Assembly: GCA_963578605.1 (NCBI GenBank)
Contig: CAUZEA010000080.1
Location: forward strand, 1 to 26,418
Source: JAKVCB01 sp963578605
GTDB lineage: Bacteria; Planctomycetota; Planctomycetia; Pirellulales; Lacipirellulaceae
Reading direction: 5' to 3'
Length of the DNA stretch: 26,418 nucleotides
In this document: positions 1 through 7,944 of the stretch, one piece after another
How the letters are laid out: every line of letters begins with the position of its first letter
Position numbering within the stretch: the stretch's first letter is position 1
Notes under the pieces: generated by a model
The model's input: only the letters and a program-made list of their open reading frames with translations
Databases searched by the model: none
Told to the model about the DNA's origin: nothing
Position numbers and translations under genes: made by a program

Positions 1-245
1 AACCAACGATCAATACGGTCTGCTCCAAAGCGGGGACGCTGCCTGGCTAAGGATCGCATTTCACGAAGCACACGATGGTCATCGTCCGGTCGACGTGACG
101 CGTATCGCTGAGTACTCCGCGGTTGATTGAGAATACGGCGCGGTTGATCGAGAACACGGCAAGCTCGTCGCTCTGATGCTTTCTCAGGCCCCAAACGGTG
201 ACGCACTTCAACGACTGTACGTCGACGACGTTCGGGGCTTACCAG
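1..245 (-). CDS. IS3-family transposase OrfB, N-terminal part (partial)
   Basis: In the -1 frame after orfA, the translation continues as LVSPERRRR...SERRACRVL...STQRY...RFGADRIDRW and runs off the window. This is the characteristic N-terminal region of IS3 OrfB, ahead of the DDE integrase core. It has no strong start of its own, which fits expression as an OrfA-OrfB fusion. A seven-residue in-frame duplication (VLDQPRR then ILNQPRS) sits before STQRY, where most relatives have a single copy. It corresponds to the 21-bp DNA repeat at 119-160. Activity cannot be judged because the catalytic core is outside the window. Confidence 0.8.
   Translation of the reverse strand, partial: MVSPERRRRTVVEVRHRLGPEKASERRACRVLDQPRRILNQPRSTQRYASRRPDDDHRVLREMRSLARQRPRFGADRIDRW
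119..160. repeat. Two-copy 21-bp direct tandem repeat inside the transposase
   Basis: Copy 1 is 119-139 and copy 2 is 140-160. The copies are identical except for two T/C differences. The unit is 21 bp, so orfB stays in frame and gains seven residues. Confidence 0.85.
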
Positions 246-517
246 TTTCCCTGCGCGGCTTCCTTGGGGATCTCCATATCAAGAGCCTGCTCCGCCACCA
301 TCTTCTTCAGCCGAGCATTCTCTTTTTGAAGGGCTTTCAGTTCCTTCGCCATCTCCGGCTGCATACCTTCATATTTCTGACGCGGGCGGTAATACGTCTG
401 TTCGGAAATCCCAAGCACCTTGCAAGCATCAGGGACCGTCTTCCCTTTACCAGGCTCGACATCCGCTCGGTGTAATTTCGCAATAATCTGATCCACCGTG
501 TGTCGCTTCTGTGACAT
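239..517 (-). CDS. IS3-family transposase OrfA
   Basis: This 92-residue DNA-binding subunit of an IS3-type transposase has an N-terminal helix-turn-helix (around KRHTVDQIIAKL and VLGISEQTYYRP) followed by a heptad-like segment (LKALQKENARLKKMVAEQAL) used for dimerisation. The end, ...EAAQGNW then TAA, is typical of OrfA. The start at 517 is preferred over an in-frame ATG at 556 because a GGAAAGGA ribosome-binding sequence lies just upstream. In this family OrfA is made alone or fused to OrfB by -1 frameshifting, and a suitable slippery site lies at its 3' end. The gene is intact. Confidence 0.88.
   Translation of the reverse strand: MSQKRHTVDQIIAKLHRADVEPGKGKTVPDACKVLGISEQTYYRPRQKYEGMQPEMAKELKALQKENARLKKMVAEQALDMEIPKEAAQGNW
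245..251 (-). promoter_or_regulatory. Programmed -1 frameshift slippery heptamer G GGA AAC
   Basis: The minus strand reads G GGA AAC in the orfA frame, three codons before its stop (TGG TAA follow). Slipping back one base moves ribosomes into the orfB frame, which reads on as CTG GTA AGC. The X XXY YYZ pattern and the position fit IS3-family programmed frameshifting. A stimulatory structure was not evaluated. Confidence 0.7.
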
Positions 518-564
518 CGCAAAGAATCCTTTCCCGGCCTCTGGCCGGACTGGCATTCTCTCAC

Positions 565-1209
565 TTAACCTGGAGCAAGTTTAGGGGAGGACGTCAGGTT
601 CGCCGATGGATGGATATTCAAAGACGTTGTGACCGGCTGTTCGCCCGGTTGTTGTGCGGTTGCTTCGTCGGCAACTTCAGCAGAAACGCCGGCCGCCGGC
701 CAGCTAAAATCGGCCACCCAGTTCGATTGACTAGCCGTTGCGGTGGACAGGGCCACTGGGTCCTGGGGGTTGTCTTCGGCTGGTAAAACGGCGCTTGCTG
801 AGAGATCGGAATCAAGACCGCCGGGCAGCCCATCAGAAGCGTCAACAAGTAGGTGGTCGACTTCACCAAACAGCTGGTCGACCTCGTTGGTGTTGATGAC
901 GCGGGCGGGCTTGACCGGTGGTGTCAGCTCATCGGAAGATTCGGTTTCGAACCAGGCATCGACATCGGTGGATGTCGGGGTGGGCAGATTGTGCGTTCGG
1001 GCGTCTGCTTGAAATGGGGCGTCAGAAATTCCCAAATCACCATCGGCGACCTGGGCGACCGGACCATCGGGCCCGGTGAGAACCTCTGTCGGCAGGTCGG
1101 CCGCGAGCATGATCCGCGGCTCAAGCGTCTGGAACGACCGCGCCGGCCGCCTGCTGCCTGGCGGCGCATGCCTGGAGCCACCGTTTCGCTGGTTGAGCGT
1201 TCTCCCCAT
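565..1209 (-). pseudogene. LEPR-motif (LEPR-XLL) exported protein, interrupted by the IS3 element
   Basis: The N-terminus is Arg-rich, and LEPRIMLAAD at residues 29-38 matches the LEPR-XLL motif found near the start of many large planctomycete surface or exported proteins. The rest is acidic, low-complexity sequence rich in Asp, Thr, Ser, Pro and Ala, with no recognised enzyme domain. Host DNA ends at 597. The last nine codons (TSSPKLAPG) and the TAA stop come from the insertion-sequence terminus, so the 214-residue frame is a truncated product. Members of this class are often very long, so most of the original gene probably lies beyond the element, outside the window. Its function cannot be deduced. 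Confidence 0.75.
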
Positions 1210-1312
1210 GGCTGCCGTCTATTTCCCAAATGGACCGCTACTTATTATTCCCTTCCCGAAAGCTATAACGTGTAAATTTCATGGTATTTGTAGATGTTTA
1301 TTCTTACAATCC

Positions 1313-1332
1313 CCTGATAGTAAGAAATCAGG
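1313..1332. terminator. Small inverted repeat (CCTGAT/ATCAGG) between convergently placed 3' and 5' regions
   Basis: CCTGAT at 1313-1318 and ATCAGG at 1327-1332 form a six-base stem with an eight-base loop. It lies in the AT-rich gap downstream of the large minus-strand gene ending at 1389. There is no clear U-tract, so a terminator role is only possible. Confidence 0.25.
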
Positions 1333-1350
1333 AGTTTCCTGCTTAAATTA

Positions 1351-1366
1351 CCACCCGCAGGGGTGG
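1351..1366 (-). terminator. Hairpin just after the large GH-like gene, possible terminator
   Basis: CCACCC and GGGTGG form a GC-rich six-base-pair stem with a four-base loop, about 22 bases after the stop codon at 1389-1391. On the minus strand it is followed by TAATTT, a weak U-rich tail. The position suits termination of the 1389-4349 transcript. Confidence 0.4.
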
Positions 1367-1388
1367 CCGTTGTGCGAAGCGGAAGGAT

Positions 1389-4349
1389 TTATGGCTGGGC
1401 AGGTCGAAAAAGATCGGCGAATCGCCGGTTGGTCAGGAAGTCGAATTGCTCGTTGTCGATGCCAGCATGTGCGGCCAGCAGAGCGCGGTCTTCTGGGGAC
1501 ACGCCCAGGAGTTCGCCAACATCCAGCCCAAGTTCAAGCTGTGCCTGTCGATAAGTGAGTGAACCCAGGTGGTTCGCCTGCCTCAGAAACTGCTTGGGGC
1601 CGATCGTTCCGCCACGTTCGAACTGGAGCTGGGCGATGCGGTTACCAGGGCTCTTTTGTCCAAGGGGATCGATGAGCAGAATGATGGTTTGGGTGTGTCG
1701 TCGGCTCGTCAACAGATAATCGGCGCCGTCGAGTCGCCGGTAGTCCCAGTCTGTGGCGCTGCCGGGAATTCCAGTAACGCTATTTTTGTCGCGGGCCGAT
1801 CCATGATCAAGGATCACGGTAAAAACGCCCGGTAGAACCTGGTAACGGTCGGTGCCTTCCTTGCCGACGTAGAAGACCGCTGGGATTTCCCGGCCGAAGA
1901 AATCTCCGCTGCCGGTAACATGACCGGTCTGTTGGGACCGGCCGGCGCCTGGTGCTCTCGAGAACCGAAACCGGTCTTTCCAGAACCGGGGGACTTCCAG
2001 CAGATCCGCATTGCCGGAACCGGTCACCAAAAGCGAACGGGGGGTAAGGCCGATCGTTGCTAGCGTGTTTGTGTTGGATCCCCAATTGACGAAAATATTT
2101 TTCTTGACTTCGGTTGTCGTGCCATCGGATTGAGCGTAGGTGAAATCGTAATCGATAGGCTGGGGATTTGCGATCTGGGGGCCACCGGCACCGGTGACAA
2201 ACCCGATCCACTGGCCGTTGAAATTGCACTGGGGAGGTTTGGCCCCGGTGGCCACGGTCACACCCTGGAGGTCGATTTTCTCAAGCCCATAATAGTCCTG
2301 GCTGCCGTCGTTGATTTGCTGGGCTGCTTCCTCGGGAGGCTGCACCTTGATAGGTGAATGGTTTAAAGCCGAAAAGATGCCAATGTCCCGGACCACGTTG
2401 ACCTCCTTGGATCCTTCTGGCTCGCCCCCTGGACCAAGTGCGCCGTCGTAACGAAAGCTGGGTACAAAGAGGTTTTTAATCTGCACGCCAAAGATCCCCT
2501 TTCCCAGTTCATTACTTAGGGCCCGCGAGAACATGGTCCGGTTCGAGATGAGGCCACCAATGATGTCTTCGGGTGGCTTGCCTGGAAAAGAGGTGAGCTG
2601 GGTAATGCGATGCACATAGGTGTCGTAGATCCGGCAGCCTGTAACAGGACCATTGCTAAAGCCATATCCGCTCAGGTTGATAGCGCTTCCGACGTAGCCC
2701 TGGTGAATGAGGTTTTGTCCGAAGGTCTGGCCGGGGGCCATGACCTTCAGGGCGTCGTCGTTGACGTGCAGCACGTTGCGCCTCAGATCACTGCCGGGGG
2801 CGAGCGTTTCAATTCCGTCAGATGCATCGACCCACCCGCCGATGATCTGGTTGTCCCAGGCGTGTACCCGGCCTGTTTTTCTTGTTTGAAGCTCGGTCCC
2901 GAGCGGATTGGTCTGGTAGTTTCCGGTTTCGCTGTTGTAAATGGCGTTCCCTAGCTGGGCCATCCACAGCCGGTCGCCTGTTTTTTCGGACCCGTCCCAC
3001 CAGTTGACCGACGGCGTAAATGCGTTCAAGGCAACCGTGCCTTGGGCCCGTCTGGGGGGATATTTTACGCTGATGCCAGAGACATCAATCGCCCAACCGG
3101 CGGTTGGATTGCCCTTCCCGTAGGAAGACTGCAGGTCGAGTGTCGCGTTGAAAAATTTGTCAACCGGCGTTAAGCTGCCGCTGGGGATATGCGCGGTTGT
3201 CCTGAGGCGCGCGAAGCCATCAATCAGGCCGACTCCGGTCACGGCAATCTGTTTGTCGAAGTCCAGGGCGACTGTTTTAAAACTGCGTGGGCCCCAGCTG
3301 GTTTCCCGGTAGACGATTGATTGATTCAGCAGGATCTGCGAAGTATCAATCGTCCCGTCGATCTCCAGGTGCACCGGGCTCTTTCGGTCCCAGCTGCCCG
3401 AAGCGGGTGTCCCGCCGCCCAGTAAAAAGTCGGCAATGGCACCCACGTATACGTCGTACGTTTTGTTCGGCAGGTTCTCAAAGACCAGGCTGGTTTTAAT
3501 TAAATTGCCAACCGTGTTGAGCCGGCTCGCTTGAACGGTTTGCCAGCTTCCGCCGTCGGCCGGGGCAGGGGGGGTGTATCCATCCTCGGGCCCAATCGTA
3601 ATGATCACCGTGCGACAGCCATGATACTGAGGAAAATAGGGGTCGTTTGACCGATTCTGGTACGGTACGAGTGTGAATTGTTTGACCGCGGCAACACCGG
3701 CGTCGCCCGACGGAACCCGGTTCAGGTAATCGTGAAAGTGGGGAAGCCCAAAGTCGAACGTACCGACCGGAAACCCGCCCTGGTCGTCATAGGTGCCAGC
3801 AGGATTGCCTGTCGCGTTCTGGGTGTTCCAAACCCCTCCCTGGTCGTTGCCTCCAGCTAACCACATCCCGGTGATTTTATTGTCGCGAAAAGAAGGGTCG
3901 GTTTTCACTTCGAGCCTCCAGCCGTTGAGGTTCTCGTTGAGACTTGCTTGAGGTATCCCAATCCGGGTGGTTTGAATGTCATAGTAAACGGCGCCAGCAT
4001 CGTCGTAGGCCCAGCTATTTTTGGTATCCTGCAGGAAAGGTGCCGGCCAATGTTGTCCTGGAAGTTTGTCACCCGGGAATTGCCACGGGGCCATCGCGGT
4101 AAAGGTTTGGGTGGCGACTGCGCCATACCGGTTGCCACCCGGGTCGATGAGGGTGATCTCGAACGGCAGCTGGCCATTGGCTGGCTGCCCAGTGCCGTCG
4201 GCCGAGTCGCCGTCGGTTGCCAGGTTGCCGGCGAGAATAACACCGGCAAGCATCACGCCGGTGCGATTAATTGTTTGCCCAAAGAGGTGGTGCCGGTTTG
4301 TATGCCGGGGGCAGTCCCTGTTGCGGCGATCCGTGGGAATGTTTTTCAT
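1389..4349 (-). CDS. Large secreted-type protein with a GH49-like (dextranase-like) beta-helix segment
   Basis: This is a 986-residue protein. A short hydrophobic stretch near residues 31-44 could be part of an atypical export signal; an internal Met33 is an alternative start. Residues 60-430 look like beta-rich, Gly/Asn-rich exported modules. At 505-585 the sequence carries ASDGIE (D511) and HVNDDALK (D531, D532) followed by repeating short strands, as in right-handed beta-helix hydrolases. GH49 dextranase/isopullulanase uses three Asp residues in a DGI...NDD arrangement with about 19-20 residues between the first two, and the spacing here is 20. The C-terminal 60 residues are helical and may be a sorting or binding tail. 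The inferred role is polysaccharide hydrolysis outside the cytoplasm. GH28-like or non-catalytic beta-helix proteins are alternatives. The gene stands alone, with 231 bp upstream before the next gene. Confidence 0.55.
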   Translation of the reverse strand: MKNIPTDRRNRDCPRHTNRHHLFGQTINRTGVMLAGVILAGNLATDGDSADGTGQPANGQLPFEITLIDPGGNRYGAVATQTFTAMAPWQFPGDKLPGQHWPAPFLQDTKNSWAYDDAGAVYYDIQTTRIGIPQASLNENLNGWRLEVKTDPSFRDNKITGMWLAGGNDQGGVWNTQNATGNPAGTYDDQGGFPVGTFDFGLPHFHDYLNRVPSGDAGVAAVKQFTLVPYQNRSNDPYFPQYHGCRTVIITIGPEDGYTPPAPADGGSWQTVQASRLNTVGNLIKTSLVFENLPNKTYDVYVGAIADFLLGGGTPASGSWDRKSPVHLEIDGTIDTSQILLNQSIVYRETSWGPRSFKTVALDFDKQIAVTGVGLIDGFARLRTTAHIPSGSLTPVDKFFNATLDLQSSYGKGNPTAGWAIDVSGISVKYPPRRAQGTVALNAFTPSVNWWDGSEKTGDRLWMAQLGNAIYNSETGNYQTNPLGTELQTRKTGRVHAWDNQIIGGWVDASDGIETLAPGSDLRRNVLHVNDDALKVMAPGQTFGQNLIHQGYVGSAINLSGYGFSNGPVTGCRIYDTYVHRITQLTSFPGKPPEDIIGGLISNRTMFSRALSNELGKGIFGVQIKNLFVPSFRYDGALGPGGEPEGSKEVNVVRDIGIFSALNHSPIKVQPPEEAAQQINDGSQDYYGLEKIDLQGVTVATGAKPPQCNFNGQWIGFVTGAGGPQIANPQPIDYDFTYAQSDGTTTEVKKNIFVNWGSNTNTLATIGLTPRSLLVTGSGNADLLEVPRFWKDRFRFSRAPGAGRSQQTGHVTGSGDFFGREIPAVFYVGKEGTDRYQVLPGVFTVILDHGSARDKNSVTGIPGSATDWDYRRLDGADYLLTSRRHTQTIILLIDPLGQKSPGNRIAQLQFERGGTIGPKQFLRQANHLGSLTYRQAQLELGLDVGELLGVSPEDRALLAAHAGIDNEQFDFLTNRRFADLFRPAQP

Positions 4350-4580
4350 CGGCTGGAAGTTTCTCCCAAGAGGACTTCTGAGGTTTCAACCGTGGCCAGG
4401 TTTTTCGAGAGCTGGACACGTTGAAAAAACATCGTAACGCGCCTGCCGCCAAACACAATTAGCACCCCGCCGGACGAGGATACGGCCCGAAAGCAATTGC
4501 AAGAGTTTGCCTTGCATCATGGCGCCAGGCGTTTTTTGAAAAGTTCGAGGCGCGCGATCGGTTGACCTTTTGGGCAAGGG

Positions 4581-5870
4581 CTACAGGCGTTTTAAAGTTC
4601 CGCCCGGTGAGAAATCAATCGGTGCCGGGTCGGAGATTAGCGACATGTCGGGATGCTGGTCGACTTCCGGCAGCATGGGCTGGGAGACCGAAATGGTCTC
4701 GAGACTCTTGGTGTCTTTGATCTGTACGATACGGGCCTGGCCGTACTTGACTCGTACCAGTGTTTTGACCGCCAGTTGAATGGCCTGCTGATCTGTGGGC
4801 ATTGCAATGGGGATCAAGGCACCGTCAAGAAAGGTGGAGGTGATCACATTGCTGTAGGTGGCCGGATAATCAATCGCATCGTGAAGTTGCTGGGTGATCA
4901 CATCGGCCAGGCCCAGGCCCGTCGCATTTCCGCGTGTTTCGGGGCTCAAGGAGAGGACCACAATTTTTTGCACGCGCGGTTCGGAAAACCCGGTGGTGTT
5001 ACGGGCGTTTCGCCCGGTGATATTGGGATCAAACCCGGTTCCGGAAACCTCTTTGCCCATCTGCTCAATCACGAGCACGTCGATATCGGTCAACAGGAGC
5101 CGGCCCATCAGCGCCTTGGCTTTCACCAGCAGTGCGGTTTCTCGCTCGAAGAGGTTTTCGGGGAGAATCGCTTCGACGATTGCGGTCTGGTCGAAGGCGT
5201 TTTGAACCATGCCGACTCCGAACAAAAATGGGGAATGTTGCATGATGTGGGTGGCTGCCTTGGGCAGGATGTCGTGAAACTGGTCACAGCCATGCCAGTG
5301 CATGTGCGTTGCGCCCTCGATTTTCCCCATGCCGATCACCATCATCTTGACCAGCCCGCTTTCAATCGGAGCACGAAACGCGGTGTGCGGCTTGATGCGG
5401 TTGACGAGCACAATCCCGTCGGCCTCGTGCGCCTGGTGGTCGACGCAGACCGGCGTACCATCGCCCAGCTGGGAAACCTGGACCGTTTCCATGGTGGCCC
5501 GCACGGGTGCGCCGACAAACTCTTCGCAAATGCCATAGGTGGCCAGGACCTCCTGCTGGCCTTCGGCGGTGGCACCGCCATGGCTGCCCATGGCGGGAAA
5601 GATAAAAGGCTTTGCGCCCAGTTCCTTCAAGGCGCGTACCGTCGCCCGGATTACCGTTTTAATGTCAGTGATTCCCCGACTGCCAGCACCAACGGCGATC
5701 GTCATGCCGGGCTTAACGCGGGACTGGACCTCTGGCCGCTTGATTTGGGAGATCACCTGGTTTTCGACGTCGGTAATTCGGGCATCGTCAAACCGCTGAC
5801 GTACGAGTGCCATCTTTGGCAGGGCAATATCGAGTCCGCCGGCAATTGGGATTTCTTTGGTTTTGGGCAT
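4581..5870 (-). CDS. LarA-like protein (lactate racemase/DUF2088 family)
   Basis: This 429-residue cytoplasmic protein is related to the nickel-pincer lactate racemase LarA and its many uncharacterised homologs. Visible marks are GSHGGATAEG (residues 95-104, with H97 at the family's GTH/GSH position), RIKPHTAF (158-165), GLVKMMVIGMGK (172-183) and the His cluster around 189-193. These are the regions that hold the cofactor and catalytic His/Lys residues in LarA. The reading frame is open to 6245, but the extra N-terminal residues are Pro/Ala-rich, overlap the upstream gene and resemble nothing, so Met at 5870 is chosen. It lies about 200 bp after an ABC importer on the same strand, perhaps in one operon. 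The substrate is unknown; relatives act on lactate, malate and other 2-hydroxyacids. No larB, larC or larE is in the window. Confidence 0.8.
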   Translation of the reverse strand: MPKTKEIPIAGGLDIALPKMALVRQRFDDARITDVENQVISQIKRPEVQSRVKPGMTIAVGAGSRGITDIKTVIRATVRALKELGAKPFIFPAMGSHGGATAEGQQEVLATYGICEEFVGAPVRATMETVQVSQLGDGTPVCVDHQAHEADGIVLVNRIKPHTAFRAPIESGLVKMMVIGMGKIEGATHMHWHGCDQFHDILPKAATHIMQHSPFLFGVGMVQNAFDQTAIVEAILPENLFERETALLVKAKALMGRLLLTDIDVLVIEQMGKEVSGTGFDPNITGRNARNTTGFSEPRVQKIVVLSLSPETRGNATGLGLADVITQQLHDAIDYPATYSNVITSTFLDGALIPIAMPTDQQAIQLAVKTLVRVKYGQARIVQIKDTKSLETISVSQPMLPEVDQHPDMSLISDPAPIDFSPGGTLKRL

Positions 5871-6069
5871 CTTGATGGTTATTGGTTGTGCCGCGAAAAG
5901 GCACCCGGCAGTTTGTCGGTACCGATAACGCTGGGCGGGGTTTGCAGGCGATGCCGACCAGCATGGTCCACAATTTGAGGCACCGCAAGAGGATGGAGCA
6001 CCGGTTTTTGCGCAGGCGGGAGTTGGCGCCCTGGGGTTCCCGGCTTTCGTTCGCGACCAGAGTGGTGTG

Positions 6070-7110
6070 TCAAGGATTGGCGCTGTTTGGCTGCGGAGTG
6101 TTGGGGGCGGTGTGGGCAGCGGTTCCTCGCAAAGGTGGGTTGTAGAACACGGTGCCGGCTTTCTCTTTGCCTTTGGGCGTGAGTTCGCCAAGCTCGACCA
6201 TCTTTGTGGCCAGGGTTTCCCACCGGCTGGCCTCCATCCAGCCAAGTGCCTGTTGATGGGTTGTTTCAGATTCGACGAAGCCTGGCAGCACGGCGGCCGC
6301 GCGCTTCATGAGCGGGGCGGTCATGTCCGGGTTCAGTTTTACAAGGATCTCGTTGATTGCCGCGGGGGAATCGAGATAACTGCGCCACCCCGCCCGGAGA
6401 GCAGTTACAAACCGGGCGACCATTTCTGGTTGTTGTTTCAAGACCTTGTCGTTGACGGCAATCACGCCGACGTAGGGATTGTAGTTGGTGTCGGCAATTA
6501 AAAAGGTGCGAGTCGCAATACCTTCGATCTCAAGTTGGAGTGGCTCGGCGGTGGCAAAGCACTGCATGGCTTCGACCTTAGCTGCGATAAAAGGTGCCAG
6601 CGAACCGCTGTAGGGTACGAACGTGGCCTTCGGTTTCCCGTAGCGAAGCTCGAGCCATTGCATGAAGCCCAGGCCATATTGGCCCATTATTTTGGAGTCA
6701 CTTTCCCACAACTGCTCAAGCGTTTTGTACGGCGAAGTGTCGCGAACGATGATTGCCCGGGGATATTTCTGAAAGGTCGCAAACACGGCCGTGGCCTTTC
6801 CGCCTTGTGCTCTGAGGGTGAGGAGTTGGGGGCCGGCAATGACGGCAAAATCGACTGTCCCTTGAGCCACCATTTGGCTGGCCGGCACCATGGGGCCCCC
6901 TTTAATTAACTGCACGTCGAGTCCCGCCTTGCGGAACAGGTTTAGATTCTGGGCGGCGTAAAGACCTCCAAATTCCGGTTCCGGAAACCAGTTGAGTTGA
7001 ACGCGTACCGTGGTCAGCCGGTCCGTGGATTCGGGGGTTTTTTGGGGGGCACAGCCGATCAGGATGAACGAAAGGCCGACAAGCAGGGTGGTTTGCAAGC
7101 GTGGGGTCAC
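6070..7110 (-). CDS. ABC transporter substrate-binding lipoprotein, NMT1/THI5 (SsuA/ThiY-like)
   Basis: This 346-residue periplasmic binding protein has a lipoprotein signal peptide: a hydrophobic segment ends in the lipobox LIGC, with Cys20 as the lipidation site. The mature protein opens with VRVQLNWFPEPEFGGLYAA, characteristic of the NMT1/THI5-like family that binds thiamine pyrimidine precursors, riboflavin, sulfonates or nitrate. The QLNWFPE...GLYAA form is closest to ThiY/RibY-type members, but the ligand cannot be fixed by eye. It is the third gene of an ATPase-permease-binding protein operon, 51 bp after the permease. The C-terminus is a Pro/Ala/Asn-rich tail. Confidence 0.85.
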   Translation of the reverse strand: MTPRLQTTLLVGLSFILIGCAPQKTPESTDRLTTVRVQLNWFPEPEFGGLYAAQNLNLFRKAGLDVQLIKGGPMVPASQMVAQGTVDFAVIAGPQLLTLRAQGGKATAVFATFQKYPRAIIVRDTSPYKTLEQLWESDSKIMGQYGLGFMQWLELRYGKPKATFVPYSGSLAPFIAAKVEAMQCFATAEPLQLEIEGIATRTFLIADTNYNPYVGVIAVNDKVLKQQPEMVARFVTALRAGWRSYLDSPAAINEILVKLNPDMTAPLMKRAAAVLPGFVESETTHQQALGWMEASRWETLATKMVELGELTPKGKEKAGTVFYNPPLRGTAAHTAPNTPQPNSANP

Positions 7111-7161
7111 GGTTGTCTCCTCGATGTGCGCTGATTTTGGCGAATCCGATTCCAGCCTGCC

Positions 7162-7944
7162 TCATTGGGCCGAGGCATGCCAGCGGCGGAGGCTGGCCCA
7201 GCCGACAAGATTAACGACGCCAAACAGTAGAAAACCAAGCATGGCAGCCAGCACAATGGCGGCGAAGACCACGTCGGTGTGGTTTTGTCGCAAGGCGCTG
7301 GTAATGACGGCCCCCAGCGGTGCCCGGTCACCACCAAAAGCACCGACAAACTCTCCGACAATGGCACCAATGACCGACAGCCCAGCGGCAATCCGCAGGC
7401 CGGTAAAAATTGAGGGAAGCGCAGCGGGGAATCCCAATAACCACCAGGTACGAATGCGTCCGGCACCGTAAATCCGAAATAGTTCGCGCAAACCGGGGTC
7501 CACCGACTGGAGCCCGTCGAGGGTTCCAGCGATGACCGGGAAGATCGACACGATGCAGGCCGCTGCAATTACGCTTGGCTTGCCGTAACCGAACCAAACC
7601 ACCAGCATCGGGGCAATGGCGACCAGCGGCACCATTTGCAGGAGCAGCGTAAGGGGATAAATCCCGCGGCGGGCCAGTGGTACCAGGGAGAGCCCGCTAC
7701 CGACAAGCACGCCCAGCGTAGCCGAACAGGCAAATCCGAGGAGCATTGCGATCGCGGTGCGACCAGCTGCCGTGAAGAGCCTGGTGGGATCTCGCCCAAT
7801 AGCCGCGGCGATTTTTAGCGGGGCGGGTAAGAGGAATTCCGGGATCCCCAGCAGGACGACGGCCAGTTGCCAGAGGGAAAGCAGTAGCACGATAATCAGC
7901 AGTGGTGGCCAAATCGCATACCACGCGCGTCCGATGGTACTCAT
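7162..7944 (-). CDS. ABC transporter permease (SsuC/ThiX-like)
   Basis: This 260-residue inner-membrane permease has about six hydrophobic segments: residues 12-33, two around 60-90, one around 100-120, and two in the C-terminal half (190-210 and 225-248). The cytoplasmic EAA-type loop ELFRIYGAGRIRTWW followed by LGFPAALPSIFTGLRI matches BPD-transporter permeases of the nitrate/sulfonate/thiamine-precursor class. Its ATG overlaps the TGA of the ATPase gene in an ATGA arrangement (7941-7944), so translation is probably coupled. It would form the membrane channel for the ligand bound by the downstream lipoprotein. Confidence 0.88.
   Translation of the reverse strand: MSTIGRAWYAIWPPLLIIVLLLSLWQLAVVLLGIPEFLLPAPLKIAAAIGRDPTRLFTAAGRTAIAMLLGFACSATLGVLVGSGLSLVPLARRGIYPLTLLLQMVPLVAIAPMLVVWFGYGKPSVIAAACIVSIFPVIAGTLDGLQSVDPGLRELFRIYGAGRIRTWWLLGFPAALPSIFTGLRIAAGLSVIGAIVGEFVGAFGGDRAPLGAVITSALRQNHTDVVFAAIVLAAMLGFLLFGVVNLVGWASLRRWHASAQ

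Larger units (their letters stand above)
1..596 (-). mobile_element. IS3-family insertion sequence, left part (runs off window start)
   Basis: The element reads on the minus strand. Its putative terminus starts at position 596 with TGACGTCCTCCCC, which has the 5'-TG expected of IS3-family ends. A short leader is followed by orfA and then by orfB in the -1 frame, which continues past position 1. The family is recognised from the paired OrfA (helix-turn-helix plus leucine-zipper-like region) and OrfB (start of the integrase region). Only about half of a usual 1.2-1.5 kb element is present, so the right end and the target duplication cannot be seen. The insertion interrupts the LEPR-motif gene to its right. 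Confidence 0.85.

Noticed and set aside
4653..5978. Long plus-strand open frame (441 codons) opposite the LarA-like gene
   Set aside because: It is antisense to a gene with clear family motifs and has no recognisable domains; a GC-rich shadow frame.
5871..6245. N-terminal extension of the LarA-like frame
   Set aside because: The sequence is Pro/Ala/Arg-rich with no family match and overlaps the end of the binding-protein gene.
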